From positions 81,840 to 145,839 of the forward strand of contig JAKFUV010000001.1 of the NCBI GenBank assembly GCA_021732485.1: a stretch of DNA of 64,000 nt, in the 5' to 3' direction. Below are positions 34,667 to 44,855 of this stretch, piece by piece. The notes beneath the pieces were generated by a model. It ran no database searches, had not been told where the DNA came from, and was given only the letters and a program-made list of their open reading frames with translations. Within the stretch, counting starts at the first letter, position 1. Each line of letters begins with the position of its first letter. Both the position numbers and the translations under genes were made by a program. The DNA comes from Hyphomicrobium sp. GTDB taxonomy: Bacteria > Pseudomonadota > Alphaproteobacteria > Rhizobiales > Hyphomicrobiaceae.

Positions 34667-35596
34667 TCAGTCGGCCGTCGCGTCGATGCTGGCCTTAACT
34701 TTGGCCTCCGTCAGATCTCGCGAACAAAGCTCAATGAACCGAAATGCAAATCCGCGCAGATAGCTACCGCGTCGCACGGCGATTTTCGACGTGTTGACGG
34801 CGAAGAGTTTCGAGGCATCCAGCAACCGCAAGCCGCTATCGCGGTCAGGATCGAACGCCATCGACGCAATGACGCCAATTCCGAGATTGAGTTCGACGTA
34901 AGCCTTGATGACATCGGCATCAAGCGCTGCCATGACGACATCGGGCTCAAGTTTTGCCTTGGCGAAAGCCTCGTCGATGCGGCCTCTGCCCGTGAACCCC
35001 TGATGATACGTGATGATCGGAAACTCGGCGATATCGTCCAACGTTAGCTTCGATAAAGTTTCGAGATGATGACCGCGCGGGACGATCACGCCGTGATGCC
35101 AGGAATAATAGGGAAACGCCGCCAACTCCGAAACCTGCTGCAGGCCTTCCGTCGCGATGCCGATGTCGGCCAAACCATTGACGAGCATCATCGCGATTTC
35201 CGGCGGGCTGGTTTCCTGCAAGATCAGATTGACGTCAGGAAATTCTTTTTTGAATGCCGACACGACCTTCGGCAGCGCGTAGCGGGCTTGCGTATGCGTC
35301 GTTGCAACCGTCAGCGTGCCTTTTTTGGTGTTGGCGAATTGCTGCCCAAGCTTCTTGATGTTTTGCGTATCGAGAAGAATTCGCTCGACGATTCCGACCA
35401 CCTCTTGACCAGGGTCGGTCAATCCGAGCAGGCGCTTACCCTTGCGAACGAATAGCTCGACGCCGAGTTCGTCCTCCAGGTCCTTGATGTGTTTCGATAC
35501 ACCCGATTGCGACGTGTGCAGCGCCGTGGCGACATCGGTGAGATTGAATTTCTTGCGGACCGTTTCTCTGACGATACGAAGCTGCTGGAAGTTCAA
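34667..35596 (-). CDS. cysB: LysR-type regulator CysB
   Basis: A 309-residue LysR regulator opening [12 protein letters not shown], with the HTH reading [20 protein letters not shown] and a ligand domain retaining CysB features ([21 protein letters not shown]). CysB-type proteins activate sulfate assimilation in response to O- or N-acetylserine. The start is a TTG whose TTGA overlaps the cysA stop, making it the last, translationally coupled gene of the sulfate operon. Position and motifs support CysB rather than Cbl, but the two are close. Confidence 0.9.
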   Translation of the reverse strand: MNFQQLRIVRETVRKKFNLTDVATALHTSQSGVSKHIKDLEDELGVELFVRKGKRLLGLTDPGQEVVGIVERILLDTQNIKKLGQQFANTKKGTLTVATTHTQARYALPKVVSAFKKEFPDVNLILQETSPPEIAMMLVNGLADIGIATEGLQQVSELAAFPYYSWHHGVIVPRGHHLETLSKLTLDDIAEFPIITYHQGFTGRGRIDEAFAKAKLEPDVVMAALDADVIKAYVELNLGIGVIASMAFDPDRDSGLRLLDASKLFAVNTSKIAVRRGSYLRGFAFRFIELCSRDLTEAKVKASIDATAD

Positions 35597-36687
35597 ACTT
35601 CAACACTCCTGTCGACGCCGCTGTAGAGTTGCAGCCGCCGCGTCGTGATGCGGACCGCCTGCCCGACCGTTAGCTTGAGGTCCGCCAGATCGGCAGCCGT
35701 CAATTCGGCTTCGAAGTAATCTGGTTTGGCCGGCCGATACGGACCGTTCGCAACCAGTTCAACGCGTGCCATCACGCCGGCTTCCAGGATACGGTTGACT
35801 TTGGCCGCAACGCCCGGCGCGTTGGTGTCGCCCGGCGTGATTTCAATGTCATAGGGGCGCGCGTATCCGAGCACGTCGTCACCGGCTCTAAATGCAGTTG
35901 TAACATGGGGCAGCAAATCGGTTCCGACACGCACGCCCTGTGCTTCGATTTTGCCTCGAAATTCATTGACGCTGCCAAGGAAACTGTAGGCGAACGCTGT
36001 GCTCGGCTCGCGATAGATTTGCCGTGGCGATCCAACCTGCTCGATCGTGCCGCGATTCATCAGCACCACACGATCAGCGACTTCAAGCGCCTCCTCCTGA
36101 TCGTGTGTGACGAAAATCGACGAAATATGCAGTTCGTCATGCAAGCGCCGCAACCACCGGCGCAATTCTTTGCGCACTTTTGCATCGAGCGCGCCGAATG
36201 GCTCGTCCAGCAGCAGCACCTGCGGCTCGACGGCGAGCGCCCGCGCCAGGGCTATGCGCTGGCGTTGCCCACCAGACAATTGCGCCGGATACCGGTTTTT
36301 AATCCAACCAAGCTGCACGAGATCCAGAAGTTTGAGCACGCGGTCGGTAATCTCTTTCTCGCTTGGTCGCTCAGAGCGGGGTCGAACGCGTAGCCCGAAC
36401 GCGATGTTTTCAAAAACCGTCATATGCCGAAACAGCGCGTAGTGTTGAAATACGAAACCGACGTGGCGTTCGCGGACGTCCTTGTCGGACGCATCTGTGC
36501 CCGACAAGATGATTTGCCCTTCGTCGGCACGCTCCAGGCCAGCGATGATCCGGAGCAATGTCGTCTTGCCGCAACCGGAGGGTCCAAGCAGCGCCACCAA
36601 CTCGCCTTTGGGAAAATCGAGCGACACTCCGTTCAGCACCTTGATCGCGCCAAACGATTTATGAATATTGTGGACGGCGATACTCAT
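35593..36687 (-). CDS. cysA: Sulfate/thiosulfate ABC transporter ATPase (CysA)
   Basis: A 364-residue ABC ATPase with Walker [10 protein letters not shown], signature [15 protein letters not shown], Walker [12 protein letters not shown] and switch His ([10 protein letters not shown]), followed by the C-terminal regulatory TOBE-like domain ([13 protein letters not shown] ...). It starts one base after the cysW stop and its own stop overlaps cysB. Confidence 0.96.
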   Translation of the reverse strand: MSIAVHNIHKSFGAIKVLNGVSLDFPKGELVALLGPSGCGKTTLLRIIAGLERADEGQIILSGTDASDKDVRERHVGFVFQHYALFRHMTVFENIAFGLRVRPRSERPSEKEITDRVLKLLDLVQLGWIKNRYPAQLSGGQRQRIALARALAVEPQVLLLDEPFGALDAKVRKELRRWLRRLHDELHISSIFVTHDQEEALEVADRVVLMNRGTIEQVGSPRQIYREPSTAFAYSFLGSVNEFRGKIEAQGVRVGTDLLPHVTTAFRAGDDVLGYARPYDIEITPGDTNAPGVAAKVNRILEAGVMARVELVANGPYRPAKPDYFEAELTAADLADLKLTVGQAVRITTRRLQLYSGVDRSVEV

Positions 36688-37584
36688 CTAGGTCGTCTCC
36701 GGAAATAGCTGCCGCGAAGCTCGCCACTCGATGTAGCTCTTTATCGCCAACGTCACGAGCGCCAGCATGGCCAGCAGCGACGCAACCGCGAACGCGGCGG
36801 CAAATTGGTACTCGTTATAGAGAATTTCGACGTGCAACGGCATCGTATTGGTCTCACCTCGAATGTGGCCGGAGACAACGGAAACGGCGCCAAATTCGCC
36901 CATCGCACGCGCATTGCAGAGAATGACGCCGTAGAGTAGCGCCCATTTGACGTTTGGCAACGTCACGCGCCAAAATGTTTGCAATCCCGACGCGCCGAGC
37001 GTAATGGCGGCCTCTTCTTCATCCCGTCCTTGCGCCTGCATCAGCGGAATAAGCTCACGCGCCACGAACGGAAACGTCACGAAGAGTGTCGCCAATACGA
37101 TGCCCGGCACCGCGAATATTATTCTGATGTCATGATCCATCAGCCATGTCCCGAACCAACCCTGCGCCCCAAACACCAGAACGTAGATAAGACCGGCGAC
37201 GACAGGTGAGACTGAGAATGGCAGGTCGATCAGCGTCAAGAGCAGCGACTTGCCACGAAATTCGAACTTCGCGATGGCCCACGACGCAGCCAGACCAAAG
37301 AGCAGGTTGAGCGGCACCGCGATCGCGGCGGCGAGCAACGTCAAGCGCATGGCAGACAACGCATCGGCATCAACCAGGGCCGCGAAGTACACCCCCGCTC
37401 CTCGCCGGAACGCTTCGACGAAAACCGCGATCAACGGCAGCACAATAAACAGGAGAAAAAACGAAACACCGGCCGTGATCACAATACGCCGAACAACAGT
37501 TCGATCGCGCGTTGCGAAATGGCGCTCGAATTTGCTCAGTGACGCCTTCCGCCGATCCAAGATGATTGCGCTGTCTGCCATCAT
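36688..37584 (-). CDS. cysW: Sulfate ABC transporter permease (CysW)
   Basis: A 298-residue permease with about six membrane helices, the EAA loop ([20 protein letters not shown]) and the CysW-type segment [20 protein letters not shown]. It pairs with CysT to form the sulfate channel. The ATG overlaps the cysT stop as ATGA. Confidence 0.96.
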   Translation of the reverse strand: MMADSAIILDRRKASLSKFERHFATRDRTVVRRIVITAGVSFFLLFIVLPLIAVFVEAFRRGAGVYFAALVDADALSAMRLTLLAAAIAVPLNLLFGLAASWAIAKFEFRGKSLLLTLIDLPFSVSPVVAGLIYVLVFGAQGWFGTWLMDHDIRIIFAVPGIVLATLFVTFPFVARELIPLMQAQGRDEEEAAITLGASGLQTFWRVTLPNVKWALLYGVILCNARAMGEFGAVSVVSGHIRGETNTMPLHVEILYNEYQFAAAFAVASLLAMLALVTLAIKSYIEWRASRQLFPETT

Positions 37585-38417
37585 TCACCCTTGCCCGATC
37601 GCCGCGATGTCCAAGCTTGCAGCCCATTCACGATCAAGAGCAGCACGAATGAAAAGATCAACATGACCGAAGCAATCGCCGTGGCGCCCTGATAGTCGAA
37701 CTCCTCGAGCCGTGTGATGATGAGCAGCGGCGTGATCTCCGACACCATCGGCAGATTGCCGGCGATGAAGATCACAGAACCGTACTCGCCGACGGCCCGC
37801 GCGAACGCTAGCGAGAACCCGGTCAGAAGGGCCGGAAACAGCGCCGGAATTGTAACGCGCATCAGCGTTTGAAATCGCGACGCGCCGAGACTTGCAGCTG
37901 CTTCCTCGAACTCGACGTCGAGATCTTCCAAAACCGGCTGAACCGTGCGCACGACGAACGGCAATCCAATGAATATCAAGGCAACGAGAACACCCGCCGG
38001 ACCGAAAGCAATTTTGATACCGAGCGGTTCCAGAAATTGTCCGAGCCATCCGTTGGGCGCATAAAGCGCCGTCAACGAAATGCCCGCCACGGCGGTTGGC
38101 AACGCAAACGGCAAATCAACCAGAGCATCGATCAACTTGCGGCCGGGAAACGTATAACGCACAAGCGCCCAGGCCAGGATCAAACCGAAAACGCTATTGA
38201 TTAAAGCGGCAATAAGCGACGCTCCGAAGGTCAATTTATATGATGCAACGACGCGTGGGCTCGTCACGACATCCACGAAGCGCGCGAAATCCATGCCGGA
38301 GGTCTTGATGAAAACCGATGACAGCGGCACGAGGACGATCAATGCCAGGTAGGTCAGCGTAAAGCCGAGCGACAGGCCAAAGCCTGGCAGCACACGATGC
38401 GATTTTGCGAACAACAT
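37581..38417 (-). CDS. cysT: Sulfate ABC transporter permease (CysT/CysU)
   Basis: A 278-residue permease beginning with a basic stretch and [20 protein letters not shown], the typical CysT opening. The EAA loop ([20 protein letters not shown]) and [17 protein letters not shown] are characteristic. It is the first of the two permease genes and follows a small membrane ORF by 11 bp. Confidence 0.96.
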   Translation of the reverse strand: MLFAKSHRVLPGFGLSLGFTLTYLALIVLVPLSSVFIKTSGMDFARFVDVVTSPRVVASYKLTFGASLIAALINSVFGLILAWALVRYTFPGRKLIDALVDLPFALPTAVAGISLTALYAPNGWLGQFLEPLGIKIAFGPAGVLVALIFIGLPFVVRTVQPVLEDLDVEFEEAAASLGASRFQTLMRVTIPALFPALLTGFSLAFARAVGEYGSVIFIAGNLPMVSEITPLLIITRLEEFDYQGATAIASVMLIFSFVLLLIVNGLQAWTSRRSGKGE

Positions 38418-38428
38418 GACGGGCGCCT

Positions 38429-38524
38429 CTACCGGATCAGCGCGATGGCCGCAATTCCGAAAAACGACGCCAAAAACAGAAACCAGGCAGAGATTGTCTG
38501 CACGAAGCGGACGGGATCATTCAC
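38429..38524 (-). CDS. 31-residue membrane peptide within the sulfate operon
   Basis: A GTG-initiated ORF encoding NDPVRFVQTISAWFLFLASF then FGIAAIALIR, a single transmembrane helix. A strong AGGTGGAG Shine-Dalgarno lies 7 bases before the GTG, much better than expected by chance. It sits between the terminator after the binding-protein gene and cysT, 11 bp ahead of cysT. It may be a small accessory subunit of the transporter, comparable in position to other transporter micro-proteins, but no family is known to me. Confidence 0.65.
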   Translation of the reverse strand: MNDPVRFVQTISAWFLFLASFFGIAAIALIR

Positions 38525-38695
38525 GGCAAAACTCCACCTCGAAACAACGACCGTTGTGTTAGATCGCCAGCCAACTCTTCCCAACGAAGAAGTTCTGCAA
38601 TCCATATGCGCAAATGCGATAAGCCATGATGTCGAAGTGGCGACTAAACCGGCTGCGACGTAGCGCATGGAAGGTCTGCGTATTGAGGTGCCAAC

Positions 38696-38726
38696 AAAAA
38701 ACATGCCGAGATCGCTCTCGGCATGT
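38696..38726 (-). terminator. Intrinsic terminator/attenuator between sbp and cysTWA
   Basis: On the minus strand an 11-bp perfect stem (plus-strand arms ACATGCCGAGA at 38701-38711 and TCTCGGCATGT at 38716-38726) with a 4-nt loop is followed by six T residues. It lies 37 bases after the binding-protein stop. It would let most transcripts end after the binding protein, giving more of it than of the permease. Confidence 0.88.
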
Positions 38727-38762
38727 CGCAGTCGTTGCAAGCTGGATTAGATGTGGTCGGTG

Positions 38763-39791
38763 CTAACTGCGGCTGGTGTAAATTTGATCGAAGATGCCAC
38801 CTTCCTTGAAATGAATATCGGTCGCCTTTGACCACCCACCAAAAACGTCGTCGATTGTAAAAAGTTTGACGTCCGAAAACTGAGCCTTGTATTTTTCAGC
38901 GGCCTTGGCATCGCGCGGGCGATAATGATGCTTTCCTGCGAGATCTTGGCCTTCGTCGCTGTAGAGGTACTTGAGATAGTCTTCGGCGACTTTGCGTGTA
39001 CCCCGCTTATCAACCACCTTGTCGACGATTGAAACCGACGGCTCTGCCAAAATCGATATCGACGGCGTTACGATTTCAAACTTGTCGGCGCCAAGCTCCT
39101 TGGCTGCAAGATAAGCCTCGTTTTCCCATGAAATCAGCACATCCCCGATCGCGCGCTCGGTAAAGGTCGTCAGAGCGCCGCGTGCGCCTGAGTCCAGAAC
39201 TTTGGTGTTCTTGTAAATGCGCGTAACGAGTTCTCTGGCTTTCTCTTCATTGCCGCCGTCTTGCTTCAGCGCGTAACCCCAGGCCGCGAGGTAGTTCCAG
39301 CGCGCCCCACCCGATGTCTTCGGATTAGGTGTCACGACATCGATGCCGTCCTTGGCCAAATCCGACCAATCCTTAATGCCCTTCGGGTTGCCCTTGCGCA
39401 CCAGGAAGACGATGGTTGACGTGTAGGGTGCCGAATTGTCGGCGTTACGCTTGCTCCAATCGGCAGGAATCAAGCCGCCGTTTTTGTGCAATTGATCGAC
39501 ATCTCCGGCGAGCGCGAGCGTCACGACATCAGCCTCAAGGCCATCGATGACGGCGCGAGCCTGCTTGCCGGAACCGCCATGCGATTGTTTAATCGTGACC
39601 GTATCGCCAGCGGTCGCTTTCCAATGCTTGGCGAAGGCCGCGTTGTAGTCTTGGTAAAATTCGCGCGTCGGATCGTACGATACGTTCAAGAGCGTGATGT
39701 CGGCCGCAGATGCGGCGATCGACAGGCCGGCGAGACCGACCGACACGCCCAGCGCGAGAGCTGAGCGACGGGTAATGTGAGTGTGGGACAT
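38763..39791 (-). CDS. sbp: Sulfate-binding periplasmic protein (Sbp/CysP)
   Basis: A 342-residue solute-binding protein with a signal peptide ([23 protein letters not shown]; a twin Arg is visible) and the family motifs [56 protein letters not shown] and YLYSDEGQ. It binds sulfate for CysTWA. GAGGAATTTTTC precedes the ATG. The sbp and cysP types are hard to separate from sequence alone. Confidence 0.94.
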   Translation of the reverse strand: MSHTHITRRSALALGVSVGLAGLSIAASAADITLLNVSYDPTREFYQDYNAAFAKHWKATAGDTVTIKQSHGGSGKQARAVIDGLEADVVTLALAGDVDQLHKNGGLIPADWSKRNADNSAPYTSTIVFLVRKGNPKGIKDWSDLAKDGIDVVTPNPKTSGGARWNYLAAWGYALKQDGGNEEKARELVTRIYKNTKVLDSGARGALTTFTERAIGDVLISWENEAYLAAKELGADKFEIVTPSISILAEPSVSIVDKVVDKRGTRKVAEDYLKYLYSDEGQDLAGKHHYRPRDAKAAEKYKAQFSDVKLFTIDDVFGGWSKATDIHFKEGGIFDQIYTSRS

Positions 39792-40135
39792 GAAAAATTC
39801 CTCATCAGGAAGCTAAAACCTGACTGACAACTACCGCCGTGACCTGGCGTGACGAACCAAGAAGAACTGCTGAGCTTATGAACGTGGACGGCGCGGAAAT
39901 CGGGCTTGTTAGCGGGCGCGGCTAGCCCGGCCCCGGCCGAAAGACCCCATTCACGCGCGCTCCGCGCGGGCTGACGCATGCTTTTGCAGAATTGTTGGAG
40001 CAAAATGGCTGGTCTCGATTGTGTTCTCGGCGTCACTGAGCCAAAATTCCAGTCATATCGACGGCGAGGCCTGGGGCGATTTTACTAGGCGCACGCTGAT
40101 AACCCGCACAACCCGACGACGCTCAGGGGAAACGC
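39792..40135. promoter_or_regulatory. Divergent promoter region of sbp and the molybdopterin oxidoreductase
   Basis: A 344-bp spacer between divergent genes. A GC-rich stretch around 39910-39990 contains short dyads (GCGCGCTCCGCGCG). No CysB or other consensus site could be assigned confidently. The Shine-Dalgarno for sbp lies at the left edge. Confidence 0.5.
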
Positions 40136-42283
40136 ATGAACGAGCAAATCAAAACGGAATTATTTCATGGCGCGTGTCCGCACGATTGTCCCGACACCTG
40201 CGCCATGGTGTACGAGGTTAAGGCCGGTAAGCTCGTCGATGTGCGCGGTAACAAAGATCACCCGATCACGCGCGGCGGCTTGTGCGTAAAGCTCAAGGAT
40301 TTTCACGATCATCACGCCAACCCGGACCGGCTGATGTATCCGCTGCGCCGTGTTGGACCGAAGGGCTCAGGCCCCAACGGCGGCAACACTTTTGAGCGCA
40401 TCACCTGGGACGACGCCATTTCCGAGATCGGTAAAAGGTGGCGGGACATCATCGCCAAGTACGGCGCGCAGGCCATCATGCCGCAAAGCTATCTCGGCAA
40501 TATGGGGCTGGTGCAGGGTATCAATTCCGGCGATCCGTTTTTCAACAAGCTGGGAACGACCGTCAACGAGAAGACCTATTGCACGTCGGGTTCATCGACG
40601 GCTTGGCTGCTGACGCACGGCCCGACTGGCGGCGTCGACCCCGAGAGCTTCGTGCATTGCAAGTATATCGTAATCTGGGCCTGCAATTCGATTTCGACGA
40701 ACCTGCACCACTGGCCGTTCGTGCTCGAAGCCCAAAAGCGCGGCGCCAAGATCGTCGTCATCGACAGCTATCGCTCACGCACGGCCAAAGCCGCTGACTG
40801 GCACATTTGTCCAAAACCCGGCACCGATGGTGCGCTCGCCTTGGGCGTCATCAATGCGCTGGCCGCGCAAGGTCTCGTCGATCAGGACTACGTCGATCAA
40901 CACACCCACGGCTGGCCGGAGTTGAAAGAACGCGCGGCTGACTTCACACCTGACTATGTCGAAAGGGTCACCGGCGTCAAAGCCGCTGACGTAACAAAAT
41001 TTGCCCGCGAATTTGCGACGTCGCAGCCGTCCGCCATCCGCATCGGCGTCGCGATCGAACGTTCGGCCGGCGGCGCTCAGGCGGCGCGCGCAATTTATGC
41101 GCTACCGGCGATCGTTGGTTCGTGGCGTCACGTTGGCGGCGGGATGTTGCAATTGCCGCTGTGGGATTTCCCGGTCGATTGGGTGAAGGCGGCGCGTCCG
41201 GACTGGATCAAGCCCGGCACGCGCGTCGTCAATAACTTGCGCCTCGGGCAAGCGCTCACCGGCGAAATGGGGCTCAATCCGCCGATCAAGAGCATGTTCG
41301 TGTTCTGCACCAATCCCGTCAGTCAATCGCCGGAAACCAATAAGATCGTCGAGGGCCTGAAGCGCGAAGACTTGTTCACTGTGGTCGCCGAGCACTTCCT
41401 GACCGATACTGCGAAGTATGCCGACATCGTACTGCCGTCAGCCATGGCGGGTGAAGCTGAGGATATGATGTGGTCGTGGGGTCACTTCTACTTCACCTAC
41501 AATGAGAAAGCCGTCGACCCGCCGGGCGAGTGCAAGCCGACCAGCGATATGTGGCGGTTGCTGGCTAAGGAAATGGGTTTCGATGACCCGGTTTTCAACA
41601 TGACCGATAGCGAATTGTGCGCGGCTTACATCAACTGGGACGATCCCAAGATGGGCGGCGTCGATATGGACTACTTCAAAAAGCACGGCTACTTCAAAAT
41701 CGATGTTGGCTCGGCGGATACGCGCACGCCGCACAAAGACGGCAAGTTCCCGACCCCGTCCGGTAAAGTTGAATTTCTTCTGCACGACGCCAAGAACTTC
41801 GTGGCGGGTCCGTTCCGCGCGATGTACGAGGGCGAGCAGTCGGGGGAAGATATCGATCCATTGCCCGGCTATGTCGCGCCGCGCGAGACGGCCGACGCCA
41901 ATCCAGACCTCGCCAAGCTCTATCCGCTGAATATCATCTCGCCAAAGAGCCACGCGTTTTTGAATTCGTGCTACGCCAACGAGCCGCACAAAATCAAGGC
42001 GCAGGGCGAGCAGTTTGTGATCATCTCGCCGGCAGACGCCGCCACGCGCAATATCCGCGAGGGTGATCCGGTGCGAGTCCACAACGCGCGTGGGGACTTC
42101 GAGGGCGTGGCGCGCGTTTCCGACGACGTCAATCCTGGCATCGTCGTCGCAACGCTCGGCTACTGGCGCTCGCTCAATCGCTCTGACGGGTCAGTCAATT
42201 CGATCTCGTCGGACGCGTGGAGCGGGCTCGGCCGGGCGCCGACGTTCTCGGACAATCTTGTCGAGGTCGCGAGGGTCAATTAG
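40136..42283 (+). CDS. Molybdopterin-dependent oxidoreductase (cytoplasmic, 4Fe-4S)
   Basis: A 715-residue Mo/W-bis-MGD enzyme of the DMSO-reductase superfamily. The N-terminal [4Fe-4S] site is CPHDCPDTC with a fourth cysteine in TRGGLCVK. Cofactor-binding segments include SYLGNMGLVQG, VIDSYRSRTAKAADWHICPK and the C-terminal MGD domain (INIISPKSHAFLNS-like region, NARGDFEGVARV). A CTSGSSTAW segment lies at the position expected for the Mo-ligand loop. No twin-arginine signal is present, so it acts in the cytoplasm. The substrate is unknown; the group is often annotated formate dehydrogenase-like. A ferredoxin-NADP reductase gene follows. Confidence 0.85.
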   Translation: MNEQIKTELFHGACPHDCPDTCAMVYEVKAGKLVDVRGNKDHPITRGGLCVKLKDFHDHHANPDRLMYPLRRVGPKGSGPNGGNTFERITWDDAISEIGKRWRDIIAKYGAQAIMPQSYLGNMGLVQGINSGDPFFNKLGTTVNEKTYCTSGSSTAWLLTHGPTGGVDPESFVHCKYIVIWACNSISTNLHHWPFVLEAQKRGAKIVVIDSYRSRTAKAADWHICPKPGTDGALALGVINALAAQGLVDQDYVDQHTHGWPELKERAADFTPDYVERVTGVKAADVTKFAREFATSQPSAIRIGVAIERSAGGAQAARAIYALPAIVGSWRHVGGGMLQLPLWDFPVDWVKAARPDWIKPGTRVVNNLRLGQALTGEMGLNPPIKSMFVFCTNPVSQSPETNKIVEGLKREDLFTVVAEHFLTDTAKYADIVLPSAMAGEAEDMMWSWGHFYFTYNEKAVDPPGECKPTSDMWRLLAKEMGFDDPVFNMTDSELCAAYINWDDPKMGGVDMDYFKKHGYFKIDVGSADTRTPHKDGKFPTPSGKVEFLLHDAKNFVAGPFRAMYEGEQSGEDIDPLPGYVAPRETADANPDLAKLYPLNIISPKSHAFLNSCYANEPHKIKAQGEQFVIISPADAATRNIREGDPVRVHNARGDFEGVARVSDDVNPGIVVATLGYWRSLNRSDGSVNSISSDAWSGLGRAPTFSDNLVEVARVN

Positions 42284-42421
42284 GTCGAGCGAACGGTCGA
42301 GTTGCGCTGACACGTGTCAGTGCAGCGGTTCGCTGATTGGCGCGTTGACCAGCAGCGCTCTCGGCCGTTCAACGTTACGGCAAGATCAAAGGGAAAACCG
42401 AGACGTGCAGGACGATTATCA

Positions 42422-43195
42422 ATGACTGCGTTTTCGAGTGAAGCCGTTCTGCACGTTCGTCATTGGACCAGCACGCTCTTCAGTTTCATCACCACGCGAC
42501 CTGCCAGCCTGCGCTTCGAATGCGGTCAATTCGTCATGCTCGGGCTTGAGGTCGACGGGCGGCCGCTGACCCGCGCGTACAGCATGGTGAGCACATCGTA
42601 TGACGAACATCTCGAATTCCTGAGCATCAAGGTTGCCGACGGTCCACTGACGTCGCGGCTCCAACACATCGTGCCGGGAGACAACGTTCTGATCGGCCGC
42701 AAGCCGACGGGAACATTGGTGATCGACAACTTGCGCCCCGGCCGCGTGTTGTATTTGCTTGGCACCGGCACCGGTCTCGCCCCTTTCATGAGCATCATTC
42801 GCAATCCCGAAACTTACGAGCGTTTCGAAAAAGTGGTGCTCGTCCACGGCTGCCGCCTCGTTTCAGAATTGGCCTACGGCGATCGGATCATGAGCGAGCT
42901 CCCGACGGATGAATACATCGGCGACAGCATTCGTAAGAACTTGATCTATTTCCCGACAGTGACGCGCGAACCTTTCAGAAATCGCGGACGCATCAACGAT
43001 CTCATGGCGTCTGGGCAATTGGTCGCCGAGCTTGGCTTGCCGAGCTTATCAGCCGACCAAGATCGTGTGATGCTGTGCGGCAGCCCGGAAATGCTCCGCG
43101 ATCTCAAGCAATTCGTTCTCGATCAAGGCTTCAATGAAGGCAACTCCGGCGTGCCGGGTGAGTTCGTCATCGAAAAAGCCTTCGTCGAGAAATAG
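42422..43195 (+). CDS. fpr: Ferredoxin--NADP+ reductase (FpR type)
   Basis: A 257-residue FAD reductase. The FAD motif is RAYSMVST, the NADP domain shows LGTGTGLAPFMSIIRNPETY and VMLCGSPEML, and the C-terminus reads EKAFVEK, as in bacterial subclass FpR enzymes. It exchanges electrons between NADPH and ferredoxin or flavodoxin. I use the ATG at 42422 (MTAFSS) because the upstream extension to 42314 is basic and unlike the family. Its position 138 bp after the molybdopterin gene suggests that it could supply that enzyme. Confidence 0.93.
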   Translation: MTAFSSEAVLHVRHWTSTLFSFITTRPASLRFECGQFVMLGLEVDGRPLTRAYSMVSTSYDEHLEFLSIKVADGPLTSRLQHIVPGDNVLIGRKPTGTLVIDNLRPGRVLYLLGTGTGLAPFMSIIRNPETYERFEKVVLVHGCRLVSELAYGDRIMSELPTDEYIGDSIRKNLIYFPTVTREPFRNRGRINDLMASGQLVAELGLPSLSADQDRVMLCGSPEMLRDLKQFVLDQGFNEGNSGVPGEFVIEKAFVEK

Positions 43196-43317
43196 CTGGC
43201 AACGCGCGTGATGCGCGCGCGGCGCCCTGCGTCATCCAAACAGTCGGGAAATCCTCGGACACCAATTAGCATGCTGGCAAGTTACGTGACCCATTGCATG
43301 GCTAATGTGGACGTCCA

Positions 43318-44259
43318 ATGAATGACACCGCTTCCACCCTCGATCGCGTCGTTCGAGAAATCGCCGACGAGATGCGGCAGCGAACCGATCGCGGTGAGGT
43401 TGCCACATATATTCCGGAACTGGCGCGAGTCGATCCGGGCGCTTTCGGCCTCGTTGTCGTTGACGCATCGGGGTACGTCGCGGCAGCCGGCGATTGCGAC
43501 ACGCCATTTTCGATCCAAAGCATATCGAAAGTCTTCACGCTCACGCTGGCGTTGGGCAAGGTCGGTGACAAGCTCTGGGAGCGCGTTGGGCGCGAGCCGT
43601 CGGGCAGCCCGTTCAACTCAATCGTCCAGCTTGAGCGCGAGCGCGGCATTCCGCGTAACCCGTTCATCAATGCCGGAGCGATCGCCGTCACCGACTGCAT
43701 TCTCTCTGGCCATCAGCCGCGCGAAGCCCTCGGAGAAATCTTGCGGTTCATGCAGTTTCTGGCGGACGACGACTCGATCACCATAGACAATGCGGTTGCT
43801 GCCTCGGAACAGCGTCATGGCTATCGCAACAGTGCGCTGGCGAACTACATGAAATCGTTCGGCGTGCTGGACAACCCGGTCGAATTCACGCTCGGGGTGT
43901 ACTTTCACCATTGTGCGATTGCGATGTCGTGCCGCCAGTTGGCCATGGCGGGACGATTTCTTGCACAATTTGGCGCCAATCCATCGACTGGCCTTGCAGT
44001 TGTGCAGCGAGAACGAGCGCGGCGAATCAACGCGCTCATGCTGACGTGCGGCCACTACGACGGATCGGGCGAATTCGCTTATCGCGTTGGTCTGCCCGGC
44101 AAAAGCGGTGTTGGCGGCGGCATCATCGCGAATGCGCCGGGCAAAGCTTCGATCGCGGTCTGGGCGCCGGGTCTCGATGCGTCGGGCAACTCGCGCCTCG
44201 GCCAAATTGCGCTGGAAGCGCTCAGCAAACGCCTCGGTTGGTCAATTTTCGGGGCCTAG
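43318..44259 (+). CDS. glsA: Glutaminase
   Basis: A 313-residue serine-dependent glutaminase of the beta-lactamase-like fold. The catalytic Ser-x-x-Lys is in [12 protein letters not shown], the conserved [10 protein letters not shown] and the Tyr/Asn segments ([14 protein letters not shown]) are present, and the C-terminal [20 protein letters not shown] is typical. It converts glutamine to glutamate and ammonia. Neighbouring gstI and glnII are also glutamine genes, pointing to a local nitrogen-metabolism group. Confidence 0.96.
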   Translation: MNDTASTLDRVVREIADEMRQRTDRGEVATYIPELARVDPGAFGLVVVDASGYVAAAGDCDTPFSIQSISKVFTLTLALGKVGDKLWERVGREPSGSPFNSIVQLERERGIPRNPFINAGAIAVTDCILSGHQPREALGEILRFMQFLADDDSITIDNAVAASEQRHGYRNSALANYMKSFGVLDNPVEFTLGVYFHHCAIAMSCRQLAMAGRFLAQFGANPSTGLAVVQRERARRINALMLTCGHYDGSGEFAYRVGLPGKSGVGGGIIANAPGKASIAVWAPGLDASGNSRLGQIALEALSKRLGWSIFGA

Positions 44260-44309
44260 CCTCAACGGTTTTTTCGCAATCAATGGCAGGCTTTTATGTT
44301 CGACCGTGA

Positions 44310-44510
44310 TCACGAACGCTGCGGCTTGTGCTTGGCGTCTATGATCGCTGCCTCATGATACCAGCTTTCGCCACATGCCGTCATGGCGACGTGGATTTGA
44401 GTGACCGCAGCACTTGTGTTGTCCAGCGGCAAGGCGGCGGGCCGGGTCGAGCGACCACGTGCCGGGAACTCGAAAACGTTGGTCGAATTTGGCAACAGTT
44501 TCGGGGTCAT
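44310..44510 (-). CDS. gstI: Glutamine synthetase translation inhibitor GstI-like (DUF2735)
   Basis: A 66-residue protein with an N-terminal VFEFPARGR motif and the C-terminal SWYHEAAIIDAK block that characterise DUF2735. In Rhizobium, gstI lies upstream of and divergent to glnII, and its product lowers glnII translation when nitrogen is sufficient. The same arrangement is seen here. The N-terminal part is more divergent than in rhizobial examples, so equivalence of function is inferred. Confidence 0.82.
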   Translation of the reverse strand: MTPKLLPNSTNVFEFPARGRSTRPAALPLDNTSAAVTQIHVAMTACGESWYHEAAIIDAKHKPQRS

Positions 44511-44855
44511 TGGTGACTGTCCTCTCTAACATCGGCCGTCGATGCGTCGTGGCTGACGCAGAGTGTACGCTTGCTGGGGAAAATTGCATTTGCCTAGTTT
44601 CGCAACAGCGAATGCCTGAATTATTGGCATGCCAGCTTTTGCATCTTTGGCTAGCATTCCGGCGGTGATGAACGCTTGCCGCTACCGCCGGTTCCCCGTT
44701 GGAGCGTCGGGCTGCGGGCGACTTGTCCGAGATCTGGAACGATGCCGCCACGTTCGAGCAAGGTTCAGCGTAACGCCGCCGCGCGGTCGATGGGCGGCCA
44801 TCAGAGACGAGCAATCCCGTAGTTATCTCGTCATCAATTTGAGGAGCACGTGAGA
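44511..44855. promoter_or_regulatory. Divergent gstI-glnII control region
   Basis: A 345-bp spacer. The glnII ribosome-binding site GAGGAG lies at 44841-44846. I searched both strands for GG-N10-GC sigma-54 promoters, expected for NtrC-controlled glnII; the near matches (around 44604-44633) have wrong spacing, so no promoter is assigned. A GCATGCC dyad occurs near 44628. Confidence 0.5.

Noticed and set aside
44604..44648. Sigma-54 promoter upstream of glnII
   Set aside because: GG and GC elements occur, but their spacing (6, 8, 11 or 13 bases) does not meet the required 10.
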